Assembly (NCBI RefSeq): GCF_003997935.1
Contig: NZ_RZQL01000006.1
Span: 1 to 64,000, forward strand
Direction: 5' to 3'
Length of the DNA stretch: 64,000 nucleotides
Source: Mesorhizobium sp. M7A.F.Ca.US.006.01.1.1
Lineage (GTDB): Bacteria; Pseudomonadota; Alphaproteobacteria; Rhizobiales; Rhizobiaceae
Within the stretch, counting starts at the first letter, position 1; each line of letters opens with the position of its first letter. Under the pieces are notes generated by a model, which was not told the DNA's origin, did not search any database, and saw only the letters and a program-made list of their open reading frames with translations. Position numbers and translations under genes: made by a program. This document shows positions 44,705 to 53,874 of the stretch, in pieces.

Positions 44705-44982
44705 TCATCACTGAATCCAGCATCATTACTCTTATGAGCCAATCACTGGTGGTTTTCATGATCTGGATTCTACCGCCGCTCATTGCATCAGTGGTTGTCG
44801 GCCTCGTCATCGGCATCCTCCAGGCGGCGACGCAGATCCAGGATGAAAGCTTGCCGCTCACCGTGAAGCTTCTGGTCGTTGTCGCGGTGATTGGGCTGTT
44901 TGCTCCTGTGCTAAGCGCCCCGCTCATAGAGCTAGCCGATCAGATCTTCACCGAGTTTCCCGCAATGACACTTAGCTACTAG
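44701..44982 (+). CDS. rhcS: RhcS, T3SS export apparatus protein SctS
   Basis: This small two-helix membrane protein carries [20 protein letters not shown] and [17 protein letters not shown], the SctS/FliQ signature. Alignment to YscS places the start around [10 protein letters not shown], but no ATG/GTG/TTG lies there. Candidates are CTG at 44701 (overlapping the rhcR stop as CTGA, with GGGAGG just before) or ATC at 44704/44707. The first in-frame ATG at 44734 would remove about nine conserved N-terminal residues. I give the CTG start with low certainty; the gene itself is secure. Confidence 0.92.
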   Translation: MIITESSIITLMSQSLVVFMIWILPPLIASVVVGLVIGILQAATQIQDESLPLTVKLLVVVAVIGLFAPVLSAPLIELADQIFTEFPAMTLSY

Positions 44983-44990
44983 TCCGCCCC

Positions 44991-45809
44991 ATGGACGCGC
45001 CATCGGCCGATATTCAAATTCTGATCCAGACGGCTTTCGAACTCGTCGTTGCGGCAGGTCTTGGGGCAGCCCGCGCGATGGGCATCATGCTGATCTTTCC
45101 CGTATTCACACGCTCGCAGATCAGTGGGCTGATCCGGGGCTGTTTGGCTGTTGGCTTCGCACTACCATGCCTGGCACACGTCAGCGGCGGATTGCCGGCG
45201 CTGGATCCTGATACGCGCCTGATCCAGCTAACCCTGCTCGGATTCAAGGAAGTTTTTGTCGGTGTACTCCTTGGCACTTTTCTTGGCATTCCGCTTTGGG
45301 GCCTTCAGGCTGCCGGGGAGCTTATCGACAACCAACGCGGCATCAGCAGCCCGACCGCTTCGGCCGATCCCGCGACGAACAGTCAGGCTTCCGCGATGGG
45401 CGTTTTTCTGGGGATCACTGCGATTGCCATATTCGTCGGATCAGGAGGCCTGGAAACTTTGATCAGTGTCCTGTACCGCAGCTACTTGATCTGGCCGGTG
45501 TATCAGTTTCACCCGACACTGAGCGGGCCAGGAGCAATGGAGTTGTTGGGGCTTCTCGACAGCATAATGCGCACGGCATTATTGGTTTCGGGGCCTGTCG
45601 TGTTCTTCCTGATACTGATTGATATATCGATGATGCTGCTGCGTCGCTTTGCCCCGCAATTTAAGGCGAGCCAACTGTCTCCGGCAATCAAGAACATTGT
45701 CTTTCCAGTTCTCATGGTCACCTACGCTGCCTATCTGGTGGAGAGCATGAAACTGGAGGTCACACGTGCCAACGGCGTGCTGGAGTGGTTCGACAAATTG
45801 CTGCCATGA
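44991..45809 (+). CDS. rhcT: RhcT, T3SS export apparatus protein SctT
   Basis: The 272-residue polytopic protein of the SctT/FliR family has about six to seven membrane helices. [20 protein letters not shown] is the conserved polar segment of the family. It is part of the export gate. It starts eight bases after rhcS and overlaps the rhcU start with ATGA. The ribosome binding site is weak, so translation is probably coupled. Confidence 0.94.
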   Translation: MDAPSADIQILIQTAFELVVAAGLGAARAMGIMLIFPVFTRSQISGLIRGCLAVGFALPCLAHVSGGLPALDPDTRLIQLTLLGFKEVFVGVLLGTFLGIPLWGLQAAGELIDNQRGISSPTASADPATNSQASAMGVFLGITAIAIFVGSGGLETLISVLYRSYLIWPVYQFHPTLSGPGAMELLGLLDSIMRTALLVSGPVVFFLILIDISMMLLRRFAPQFKASQLSPAIKNIVFPVLMVTYAAYLVESMKLEVTRANGVLEWFDKLLP

Positions 45810-46843
45810 GCGACACAAGTGAAGAGAAGACACACGCCGCCAGCCCGAAGAAGTTAAGTGAAGCGCGCAAAAAAGGACAGCTGCCACGTAGCTCCGATTT
45901 CGTCCGCGCGGTCGGGACTTGCGCTGGGCTCGGCTACCTTTGGCTAAGAGGCAGCGTGATCGAGGACAAATGCCGGGAAGCGCTCCTATTAGCCACCAAG
46001 TTGCAGAGCCTACCTTTCGATACCGCGGTGCCGCAGGCATTGGTTGTGCTCGTCCAACTCACAGTCGCGGCTGTTGGCCCGCTGCTTGGAACCCTTGTCG
46101 CCGCGGTGATTTTGGCCAGCCTGCTAGCCAATGGTGGATTTGTCTTCTCTCTGGAGCCGATGAAGCTCAGCTTTAAGAAAATTGACCCCTTTGAAGGGCT
46201 GAAGCGCTTGGGGTCTGCTCGTTCCATGGTCGAAGTCTGCAAGACCATGTTCAAGGTATTGGTTCTCAGCGCAACCTTTTCCATTGTCCTTCTCGGGATG
46301 TGGAAGACAATGGTCCCTCTGCCGATCTGCGGCATGGGCTGTGTTGGCCTCATCTTTATGGAGACAAAATTGCTGATGGGAATTGGCGCCGGCGCACTGC
46401 TGGTCGGCGGACTGATCGATCTTCTGCTCCAGCGCGCGTTGTATCTGCGCGAAATGCGCATGACCAATACCGAAGTGACGCGCGAGTCGAAGGATCAGCA
46501 AGGAGCGCCAGAGTTGAAAGGTGAACAGCGTCGCATCCGCGAGGAGGCGGCCGACGAGCCTGCGCTTGGCGTGCATCGCGCCACGCTGGTCTTAACAGGA
46601 AGGGCGGTCCTGATCGGTCTGCGTTACGTTCGCGGTGAAACCGGGGTGCCGTTCTTAGTTTGCCGTGCCGAAGGTGAGCGCGTTTCACATGTGTTGAGCG
46701 AGGCGCGGGCACTACGCCTGACGATCGTCCATGACCATGTCTTAGCGCGTCAGCTGATAGGCACTACAAAACTCGGCCACGCGGTTCCTATGCAATATTT
46801 CCAGCCTGTCGCGAAAGCATTCTTTGCCGCAGGCTTGGCCTAG
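45806..46843 (+). CDS. rhcU: RhcU, T3SS export apparatus switch protein SctU with altered NPTH site
   Basis: The product is 345 residues from the ATG at 45806. The N terminus [20 protein letters not shown] is the SctU/FlhB signature, followed by four membrane helices and a cytoplasmic domain. In the family, self-cleavage at Asn-Pro-Thr-His ('VVTNPTHIAIGLLY') switches substrate class. Here the aligned stretch reads [14 protein letters not shown], so the NPTH tetrad is replaced by GRAV. Either the protein is not cleaved or it works differently. The following [10 protein letters not shown] keeps family similarity, so the frame is intact. Confidence 0.93.
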   Translation: MSDTSEEKTHAASPKKLSEARKKGQLPRSSDFVRAVGTCAGLGYLWLRGSVIEDKCREALLLATKLQSLPFDTAVPQALVVLVQLTVAAVGPLLGTLVAAVILASLLANGGFVFSLEPMKLSFKKIDPFEGLKRLGSARSMVEVCKTMFKVLVLSATFSIVLLGMWKTMVPLPICGMGCVGLIFMETKLLMGIGAGALLVGGLIDLLLQRALYLREMRMTNTEVTRESKDQQGAPELKGEQRRIREEAADEPALGVHRATLVLTGRAVLIGLRYVRGETGVPFLVCRAEGERVSHVLSEARALRLTIVHDHVLARQLIGTTKLGHAVPMQYFQPVAKAFFAAGLA

Positions 46844-47198
46844 TCATGGAAGTCCACGACTGCCCAGTTCAAAACTGACCTGGCTCCATGCTAGTGGCAA
46901 ATGTCGGCTGGCCATCCGTGCCCCAGTGTCTCTGTCAGGCCAACCGCGCAACCGCGGGCCTGGGGCAATCACTCCCCTCGGATCTGCCACCCAGCAACTA
47001 CGGCAAGTCCTCCGGGCATGACCTTGCAGCCTCTGCTGGCCGGTGCGTGGCGCAGTCCGAGGTTTTGAGGCCGGCAGTGCGGATTTGATTGGTGCAGCCG
47101 TTGGAATGCCCTCGTCAGCTAGTCGTCAACTAAGCGCCCTATGTTGAACAGCCGTGCTAACTTGAGCTCGGTTGCGAAACATAGGAGTACGAATCGTC
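46844..47198. other. Intergenic region between rhcU and nopP, containing a tts box
   Basis: No gene is seen in these 355 bp. The only recognised element is the tts box at 47111-47135. The low coding quality and abundance of GCC/CTG tracts suggest old insertion debris. Confidence 0.6.
47111..47135 (+). promoter_or_regulatory. tts box upstream of nopP
   Basis: TCGTCAGCTAGTCGTCAACT fits the GTCAGnTnnTCGnnAnCT core. It lies about 65 bp before the nopP start, in the correct orientation. Confidence 0.75.
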
Positions 47199-48002
47199 AT
47201 GTATGGTCGAATTGGTGGCTCATCCGATAGTTACCGCGCGCATAATGCCGGCGAGCAATCGGATGCAGGAAGCGAAGGGTTCGCGGACACATTTGCCCGA
47301 ATGCACTTATCCGGATCGGAAGGTAGCGGCGCCTCATCATCGGCGGCTCCCCAAGCATACTCCCTCAATTCCCGACCTCCTGTGGTGGAGATCAACAGGA
47401 CTTCCTTCAGGAGACAGGTGAGGCAATTTCATGGTGATGAAATCACGCACATCGCCGACAATCCTCAAGAGTATTCGGAGTTCGTATCGTCACGAGCCAG
47501 GCGCACCGCGGACGTTGCTCAGCAATATGGCATCCGTCGAGATACGGAGCACGCGCGATATTTCAGTTACCAATTGGGAGACCGGAGTGCCGGACTGCTG
47601 AGAATGGAAGGCGGATTCAGCATGAACGAGTTCGAATCGGAAAGTTGGCGGGAACAATTTCCTGGTCGAACTGAGGTCACTTCCATAGTGGATCTTCAAG
47701 TCGCCCATCCGCTCGTCGAAAATGCGGGCGATATTCTGCTGGAGCATCAACTTCGGATAGACGGCGACCGACCGTTGCTGAATTGGCGTGCGGCTAATCC
47801 GGAAGCACAAGCGCGCGCGCAGACGATGGGGTTTGTTGAAGTGGATCATGGCGACCTGGTGCTTGACCCTACGCAGCATCCCGACAAATGGACGAAGAAC
47901 AGTGCCGGTGAGTGGCAGCGTGCAGGCAAACCTCCACTCTATCTCCACAAAACCGAGGATAGCGACAGCAGCGATAGCGGGTCCGACGACGATTTCATGT
48001 GA
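47199..48002 (+). CDS. nopP: Type III secreted effector NopP
   Basis: The product is 267 residues from the ATG at 47199; MYGRIGGSS matches my recollection of NopP. The first 60 residues are Ser/Gly/Ala-rich, as in T3SS signals. The region 160-240 (SIVDLQVAHPLVENAGDILL, then ANPEAQARAQTMGFVEVD) has the spacing of a GNAT acetyltransferase core, which is my inference. The C terminus is a striking Asp/Ser repeat (EDSDSSDSGSDDDF). Position after rhcU and the tts box support the name. Confidence 0.85.
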   Translation: MYGRIGGSSDSYRAHNAGEQSDAGSEGFADTFARMHLSGSEGSGASSSAAPQAYSLNSRPPVVEINRTSFRRQVRQFHGDEITHIADNPQEYSEFVSSRARRTADVAQQYGIRRDTEHARYFSYQLGDRSAGLLRMEGGFSMNEFESESWREQFPGRTEVTSIVDLQVAHPLVENAGDILLEHQLRIDGDRPLLNWRAANPEAQARAQTMGFVEVDHGDLVLDPTQHPDKWTKNSAGEWQRAGKPPLYLHKTEDSDSSDSGSDDDFM

Positions 48003-48527
48003 TTTGTCGACCCGCCGCCGAGCCTTGCAACTGGTGACGGTTGCAAGGCTGTTGGCAGTGAATGCTAATTGTCCGGCGACAGCCCCGCCTTAGCGCCAGC
48101 GCCGCCGAGCAATCCAGCCCATCTCCCAGACAATAAACTGCGGATGCGCATCGTGGGTGCTTGCGAGCGGATTGTATTCGGGCCGGAACTCCGCCTCTTG
48201 GAACCGAGCTCTCCCGAATCCAATTTTCTCCACCACACCGTTGGGTCGTTGCGATGCGCCGATCCCGATCGGATCGGCTATGCCTGCTCCGCGCTCGCAG
48301 GAAGACCTTCCGCCTCGATCTTGGCGGCGCGATCTCGGCGATAAGTTGGATGGGAGGCAAGATACGCCGCCACGTCAACAGCCGGTAACGCGACATCGCA
48401 AATCGGCCCTGACGGTAGCCGATCGACTCCAATCGCCGGACCGCAACTCGCGCAGCGGCATTCGCGGTTTGGCCAGGAGAAATGCTCGCTGACTCACAGC
48501 GTGGCCGGCCGCATTCTGAGTGCCCTG
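48003..48527. other. Intergenic region between nopP and the XopP-like gene
   Basis: No convincing gene in 525 bp. Open frames exist on both strands, but their translations are Arg/Pro/Ser-rich and look like GC-driven artefacts. No promoter motif recognised. The convergent genes on both sides end here. Confidence 0.55.
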
Positions 48528-50978
48528 TCATGCAGCCTGCGCCGACGGGAGCTCGGCACGCGAATGGCGTGGTTGGCGGCCAAGCCCTGAGGTCAACAAG
48601 GACTTACAGAAAGCGGGGGTGAGTTTGCCGCGATGAATTATGACCTTCTCGCGACCGGACCTAGCATCGGCTTCCTCTCGCTCTCGATTGTAGCCGCGCT
48701 GTTCGTTGGATTTAACGTGGCAAGCGGTGAATTCGGAATCAGCCAGCCCTTCCAAGTTTCTGGCCATGACGGGGCGACTCGTGTGGATGTGCACCCACAT
48801 CGGGCTCGGCATCGCACCATTGACCAGCATCTTGGGCTGCAGCTTCATCTCAAACAGCTTTCCTGGCTCGCCACGCAGCGCGACCGGTGCCTCCGGCGGC
48901 ATCAATTCGTCGGCATTGCACAAATGTTCCAGGTATTTTTGCGCCGGAAATGCGTAGGTCTTCATGCAATCAGTCGTAATGCCGGCTTTTCCTTCATTCA
49001 ATGCGTTGGCCTGTCCCAGCACCATGTTCAGCAACCCTTTGAGCTGGTCTGTGCGTTCGTGCACTTTGGGTAGCTGGGTGGAGGTGAGTAGCAGGCGTAC
49101 ATTACGCCCCTGCAACCCGGCGAGACAGGTTTGCATCTCAATGGCCTGGGCTCGCAGGTACTGGGCCACATCGTCCACGACCTTACCGGCCTCCTCAGGC
49201 TTCATCTGGCGCACTTGGGAGACGACGCTTTGCTGACCGGCCAGATCGAACTGCAAAAGTTCGTCCAATCGTTTGAGCCGCTCCGTCAATACCTCCATTG
49301 ACAACGCGGCGCCCCCGATTGTCGAGCCTGCCCCCGACGAACTCGCAGCCACCTCTTGCGCTCTCACCTGTGTACTCGCAACTTGATCCGAGCGCGCGAG
49401 AACCTTGGCTGCTGGCACTGTGCCGGCGTTCGCAGCGACTGGTGTTGATGGCTGCCCGGCGGCAGAAGTCCCGGCGCGAGCTGCCGACTTATGCTTTGAC
49501 TTCCCTTTCCTTCGCGCTGTAGTGCCTTCTGACACTGCAGCCGTACCAGCAGTGTCAGCCGGTATCGCAGCGCCTGCCCTGGCCGGCATCGCAGCGCCCG
49601 CCTGGGCCTGTGGCGCCATGATGGCTGACGGCGGAGACTGCAGGTTCAACAAGTGCATGGCATCGTGCGCAGTGATCCATGCATCGTCCACGATCCGTTC
49701 GAACAGTTTCAATGGGAGGCCGGCATCTGGGTAGGTATGGCTTAGCTTGGTATGCACCTCGTGCAACGCCAATCCAAAATCCGAAAGCCGCTCCATGATT
49801 TTTTCTACAACCGCGCAATCATGAGCGTTGAGTGTTTTGCCATCATCCATTATGCCCTTCGCCAAAGAGAGGGCGCGAAGAGCTTCTTGAGCGGCGCTTG
49901 CCATCAGCTGCACCACTCCATTTCGACCGACGAGGAGTTCCTTCAAATCTGGCTCGAACCTGCTCGCCCGCAGTTCAATCTTGGCCCGCGCAAGACCGAT
50001 CCGCTCACGGACCAGCCAGATCCTGACACTCAGTACCGAGCCGGCACGCAGCCGCAGTGCGCACCGCTCGGCTTCCCGCATCACGGGCGTTCCACTGGAT
50101 AGGCTAGCGGTGGCAGCGCAGGCGGATCGCTGCCGTTCGGAGCGCCATGCCTTTTTTTCCCACCACTTAATTGCCGCCGTATGGTGGTTCTCCACATTTA
50201 AAATCAACAGCTCCTGCCGGTCCGCCTGGGAGTAGGAGTAGAGTTTATCGACCATACCTGCCGCTTTCTTGGTCTTTTTGTCCAATTTCGTGATCGTCGA
50301 CAGGCCAAGTTTGTCTACTTCATTCGCGGCGTCGCACACGATCTGGCAACATCTACGCACCTTGTCGTCTGGCATAATTGTCTGCGCCTCAGCCGCAGGC
50401 AGGCTAGCGCGGTACTCCAGAATTGCTGAGGCTGCATCGACGACCCCACTGATCAGCTCCACCGCCTCCTCGGGGACGTCGGTTTTCCTGGCCGCAGCCT
50501 CGCAATCAGTCAGTTGTTGAACAAGACTGTTCATTCTGAGCTGTGTCGGACTGATATCTTTATTTGACGATGAGCTGGTGCCTTCCACCTGCGCGGTTGA
50601 TAGTTGGCTACCGACCGGCGCCATGGCTTCGCCCTCAGACATGGAGGGAGAACCGCGCCGCCTTGCGGCTGCGCCACGTGGCGCTACGGTTCCGCGTGGT
50701 GGCGCAGCGGCTCCACGTGGCGGTGTGTTCAGGATTTGATCTTCGCCAATCGAGGCGCCTGGCAGACTTTCGCGGGCATCGCCTGGACCGCGCGCAACTG
50801 GAAGGGAGGAGGGCCTCCTATCGGCGTCCCCAGAGCGCATCTGCTCCACAACGGAATCGAATGACTGTCCACCTTCTCCCGCAGCAAGACTTGATTGCGA
50901 AAGGGAACTGCTCGCCCGCCCCGCGCGGCTGGCTCCAGTTTCAGCCTGCGATTTCCGTGGTCGGCCAATGCCCTTCAT
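48528..50978 (-). CDS. Large type III effector, XopP/HLK-like family
   Basis: The product is 816 residues from the ATG at 50978, which has GGAG seven bases upstream; the open frame continues to 51044 without signal. The N-terminal 130 residues are Ser/Arg/Ala/Gly-rich (secretion region). Two helical domains follow (about 130-480 and 590-740), separated by an Ala/Pro/Thr/Lys-rich linker. The C terminus carries MWVHIHTSRPV, ACHVKSNEQRGYNRE and KVIIHRGKLTPAFCKSLL, which I recognise from the Xanthomonas/Ralstonia XopP/HLK family. A leftward tts box lies at 51433-51459. The molecular target is unknown here. Confidence 0.75.
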   Translation of the reverse strand: MKGIGRPRKSQAETGASRAGRASSSLSQSSLAAGEGGQSFDSVVEQMRSGDADRRPSSLPVARGPGDARESLPGASIGEDQILNTPPRGAAAPPRGTVAPRGAAARRRGSPSMSEGEAMAPVGSQLSTAQVEGTSSSSNKDISPTQLRMNSLVQQLTDCEAAARKTDVPEEAVELISGVVDAASAILEYRASLPAAEAQTIMPDDKVRRCCQIVCDAANEVDKLGLSTITKLDKKTKKAAGMVDKLYSYSQADRQELLILNVENHHTAAIKWWEKKAWRSERQRSACAATASLSSGTPVMREAERCALRLRAGSVLSVRIWLVRERIGLARAKIELRASRFEPDLKELLVGRNGVVQLMASAAQEALRALSLAKGIMDDGKTLNAHDCAVVEKIMERLSDFGLALHEVHTKLSHTYPDAGLPLKLFERIVDDAWITAHDAMHLLNLQSPPSAIMAPQAQAGAAMPARAGAAIPADTAGTAAVSEGTTARRKGKSKHKSAARAGTSAAGQPSTPVAANAGTVPAAKVLARSDQVASTQVRAQEVAASSSGAGSTIGGAALSMEVLTERLKRLDELLQFDLAGQQSVVSQVRQMKPEEAGKVVDDVAQYLRAQAIEMQTCLAGLQGRNVRLLLTSTQLPKVHERTDQLKGLLNMVLGQANALNEGKAGITTDCMKTYAFPAQKYLEHLCNADELMPPEAPVALRGEPGKLFEMKLQPKMLVNGAMPSPMWVHIHTSRPVMARNLEGLADSEFTACHVKSNEQRGYNREREEADARSGREKVIIHRGKLTPAFCKSLLTSGLGRQPRHSRAELPSAQAA

Positions 50979-51432
50979 ATTGCGTCTCCGTAGTAGGCGA
51001 GAATGTGCTGCTATTGTGCTGGCGGCTGACGAGACCAGCGGCATCTTTCGGTTAACGTCACGGTCAGCCAGACCCGCGACGGCGTAATGTTCCCGCCAAA
51101 GTGCTTCTCAGTAGCAGGCCAAGATTGGCCCGAGCTCACAGGACTTTCGCAACGTTGCCATCGATGTCCTGAGATTATCAGCGCTTCAGTCCGCCGATTT
51201 CCAGGAACAGCGAATGAAATCAGACCAACTCGGCTAGCTCCCCTTCCTAGACACGTGCCTGACGATTTTATTGATGCGTCACTCCTCTCGTTCGCCACCG
51301 ACAAAGTCACACATTTGCTTCAGAGAAGCGTGTGCGTTGCGTATCACGCGGACCATTTCGATCTATAGTTACAAAAAGTGTCGAGACGGGACCTTTGGAT
51401 CCGAAGGTCAGGCACGGCCGGCCTAGATAGAC

Positions 51433-51459
51433 CGCTTGGCTGACGATTAGCTGACGATG
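51433..51459 (-). promoter_or_regulatory. tts box toward the XopP-like effector gene
   Basis: The minus strand reads ATCGTCAGCTAATCGTCAGC, close to the other four boxes. It is about 455 bp before the chosen effector start, so the transcript would have a long leader. Confidence 0.65.
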
Positions 51460-51901
51460 GGAGTTCTCACGAACAGGGCAAGAAAATCCGACCGCTTCAA
51501 GCTTTCGATATGGTGAGAAGAGGATCCGCACCGGCCTCCCAAAGCCGGCAGACCATCCCATGTTCGTACGGTCGCCGACCTTCTCGAAGCCAATGAGCTC
51601 ACCGCGCCGGGCCGTGATGTGCAGGCGAGAGAATGGTGATGCAAAGACCGAGTTCCTGCTCGTTGCGTGCGCCCGTGGAGCCAGCAAGAATACGGTCATT
51701 GCGGTCATGCAGCACGTGGACCGTGTCTCCTGTTCGACACCACAGCATCGAGGATGCAAACGAGCTGCTGCGGCTGCCATTCGGTCGCGGCATGCGTGGA
51801 CGGCGGGATTGGCCGAACAGCCGAGATCGTGGTCGACTGTTCGATGCGAGAGCAACATCCTGCAGAGCATACGTTTTTGCGCTGGCCGGTTTTTGTCAAA
51901 A

Positions 51902-51925
51902 GCCGTCAGGTTCTCGAAAGCTCCC
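51902..51925 (+). promoter_or_regulatory. tts box upstream of nopC-nopA
   Basis: CCGTCAGGTTCTCGAAAGCT is nearly identical to the nopX box. It lies about 70 bp before nopC and should start the nopC-nopA-SctD-rhcV-y4yS transcript. Confidence 0.82.
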
Positions 51926-51990
51926 GCCCTTAGCTTGATCGAGGCTAACCTTTAACACGTCGCCGCCAATGGCAAATGCCGGAGTACCTG

Positions 51991-52320
51991 ATGATAGCAG
52001 CAATTGGGAGTGGAGTTGGCAACCTCGGGACTTCCTTGATCCGAAAGGGCCATGGGGATTCGAAATCCGAGCATTCTGGTGATGGCAAGCCGGCTGATGG
52101 CAATGATGGCAAGCCAGCTGGTGGGAATGATGGCAAGGCAGCTGGCGGGAACGATCGGGCGGATAACCGGACCGTTTCAAATGATCAACTTCAAGACAAC
52201 TCACAGTCTGCAGCACAAAGTGAAGCCTTCCAAAGTATCCTGCGATCGTTCGCGTTCCAATTCGCGAACGATGCGATGGCTGAGGCCGATGAAGCTTTGG
52301 ATGACACAGAAGATGCCTGA
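51991..52320 (+). CDS. nopC: NopC-like small secreted T3SS protein
   Basis: The product is 109 residues from the ATG at 51991 (GGAG seven bases upstream); the upstream ATG at 51976 has no ribosome site. It starts MIAAIGSGVGNLGTS. The middle has three imperfect tandem octapeptides of the form DGKPAxGN, encoded by a 24-bp DNA repeat at about 52081-52152. The C terminus is acidic (EADEALDDTEDA). Position between a tts box and nopA points to NopC. Identity is based on synteny more than sequence. Confidence 0.7.
   Translation: MIAAIGSGVGNLGTSLIRKGHGDSKSEHSGDGKPADGNDGKPAGGNDGKAAGGNDRADNRTVSNDQLQDNSQSAAQSEAFQSILRSFAFQFANDAMAEADEALDDTEDA
52081..52152 (+). repeat. Three tandem 24-bp repeats within nopC
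   Basis: The units begin GATGGCAAG(C/G)C(A/G)GCTG and end in GG(G/C)AA(T/C) or a close variant. They encode DGKPADGN, DGKPAGGN and DGKAAGGN. The copies differ by a few bases, so the expansion is recent but not brand new. Confidence 0.8.
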
Positions 52321-52391
52321 CGCGGGAAATCCGGCGTGAGGTCATACAGGCCGTTATTGACGGCACAACTCCAACAGAAAAAGGAATGATC

Positions 52392-52634
52392 ATGGCTGCA
52401 GTTGATAATAATAAAAAATCAGGCAATACCAATACCAGTAGCGCCGGCAATACCGATAAAACTAACAGTGGCACTCCCGGCAATACAAGCGGAGCTGATG
52501 CTACTGCTTTTCAGGCGCAAGTGCAGGAACTAACCAATGTTAGCTTGGAGGCGACGAAAAGGAGTGTCCAGTTGCGCACTCTAACGACCAATCTCCAGAC
52601 CATCAAGAAGGCCGCCGACGAACGCGTTTCGTAA
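52392..52634 (+). CDS. nopA: NopA, T3SS needle/pilus subunit
   Basis: The product is 80 residues from the ATG at 52392, six bases after AAGGA; an ATG at 52386 touches the ribosome site and is less likely. The N terminus is Asn/Ser/Thr/Gly-rich and disordered (NTSSAGNTDKTNSGT). The C-terminal 40 residues form one amphipathic helix (AFQAQVQELTNVSLEATKRS ... LQTIKKAADERVS) typical of needle subunits. NopA is the external filament that NopX and effectors travel through. Confidence 0.82.
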   Translation: MAAVDNNKKSGNTNTSSAGNTDKTNSGTPGNTSGADATAFQAQVQELTNVSLEATKRSVQLRTLTTNLQTIKKAADERVS

Positions 52635-52751
52635 TGTCGGAAGCGGGTTTTAGACTGCCCCCTAGCGCGTCTCCTTATTGACGCGACGTAGTCCCGAAAT
52701 GAGCCGCATGGCAATTGCCATGCGGCTTCTATCCTGTTTGAGAGATGCTCT

Positions 52752-53642
52752 GTGGATGACGCCGTTTCCCTCCGTTTCGAAGTGCGTTCGGGGCACTATT
52801 GCGGTCTGACCGGCAAGACGGATCTTCAAAAGTGTTTAATCGGCAGCGGCTTCGATGCCGATTTGGTCTTTGTCGAGCAGGGACTGGCACCGCATCACCT
52901 TCGTGTAACTCTTCTTGGCAAGTCGATCGAACTGGAGGCGCTTGCACCCGGACTCAGTATCGAGGGCAACCGGAATATCGCCGCAGGCCAGTCCGTTGTT
53001 GTGCCCCTTCCTGTCGTCCTGCTCGTAGGCGAGATGTCCATTGCTTTGTCCGTGCAGGATGCAGAGCCGCCTGGTTCGACCGGCATACCGCGCCTACCGA
53101 TCGGTGTGCTCGCCATGGTCATAATCAGCTCACTCGGGATCGGCGCGCTTTCAGGCACGATCTCCTATCTTGGCAATGCAAGTGGATCGAGCCCCAATTC
53201 ACTTCGGGCTGAAGTCGCGTCCAGAACGATCAGTCACCGCGCTGACAATGAACTTACGGAGGCAGCGGCCCAAGAGCTGCAGGAGGAAGTCGATCGAGCG
53301 GGTCTTCTCGACGTCAAGATTGGGTCGGCAAAGGGTGTTGTGACCGCCGAAGGCACCGTCACGTCTGAATCGGTCATCAGTTGGCAGAAGCTTCAGCAAT
53401 CGTTCGATCGTCGCACCAAGGGTACTCTAACACTGGTGAACGGAGTGCTCATCAAAGAGGAGAAGGCGCCATCCGCAATCGCGGTCGAAGCTGTGTGGCA
53501 TGGGGTCCAACCATATATTGTCATCGACAGCGAGAAGTATTTTGTCGGCGCCATTTTGGCTGATGGATGGGTGGTCGAACGTATTGAGGACAGCCGTGTG
53601 CTGCTGAGCAGGAATGGCCGCATTGCTGCTCTCCAATATTGA
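52752..53642 (+). CDS. T3SS inner-membrane ring protein SctD (Y4yQ-like)
   Basis: The product is 296 residues with a GTG start at 52752; the ATG four bases later is out of frame. The N-terminal ~100 residues look like an FHA domain (LRFEVRSGHYCGLTG, HHLRVTLLGKSIELEA). One membrane helix (IGVLAMVIISSLGIGAL) and a periplasmic part with ring-building repeats (DVKIGSAKGVVTAEGTV) follow. This matches SctD, named Y4yQ in NGR234-type clusters. It stacks with RhcJ to form the basal body. Confidence 0.85.
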   Translation: MDDAVSLRFEVRSGHYCGLTGKTDLQKCLIGSGFDADLVFVEQGLAPHHLRVTLLGKSIELEALAPGLSIEGNRNIAAGQSVVVPLPVVLLVGEMSIALSVQDAEPPGSTGIPRLPIGVLAMVIISSLGIGALSGTISYLGNASGSSPNSLRAEVASRTISHRADNELTEAAAQELQEEVDRAGLLDVKIGSAKGVVTAEGTVTSESVISWQKLQQSFDRRTKGTLTLVNGVLIKEEKAPSAIAVEAVWHGVQPYIVIDSEKYFVGAILADGWVVERIEDSRVLLSRNGRIAALQY

Positions 53643-53874
53643 AAGCTCGCAGGCCCCATCAAGCAGCACTCTATGGCCAGCCAAACATCCTGTCGCGCTC
53701 GGTGCTGACAAGCTGGCTGCGTTGGAAACATTTGCTGCCCAGCCATTTCGCGCCTGCTTGTGGCTCTCATGCAGGGTCACGCGCTGGCCAAGGCTGAGGC
53801 GCCTTCGGAGTTCGAAAGCCACGTTTCATGGCGTAACAGCAGAGTAAGTCTCAACCGATTGCAAAGGTGTCTCG

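Larger units (their letters stand above)
50979..51990. other. Divergent intergenic region with two outward tts boxes
   Basis: About 1 kb between the XopP-like gene and nopC. It carries a leftward tts box (51433-51459) and a rightward one (51902-51925). Frames at 51307-51870 on both strands look non-coding or decayed; a fragment DTVHVLHDRNDRILAGSTGA on the minus strand hints at a lost gene I cannot identify. Confidence 0.6.

Noticed and set aside
47995-48531. 178-codon leftward frame between nopP and the XopP-like gene
   Set aside because: Translation is Arg/Ser/Cys-rich without any recognisable pattern; probably chance.
51307-51870. Leftward frame between the two divergent tts boxes
   Set aside because: No start signal, composition irregular, overlaps one tts box; at best a decayed gene.
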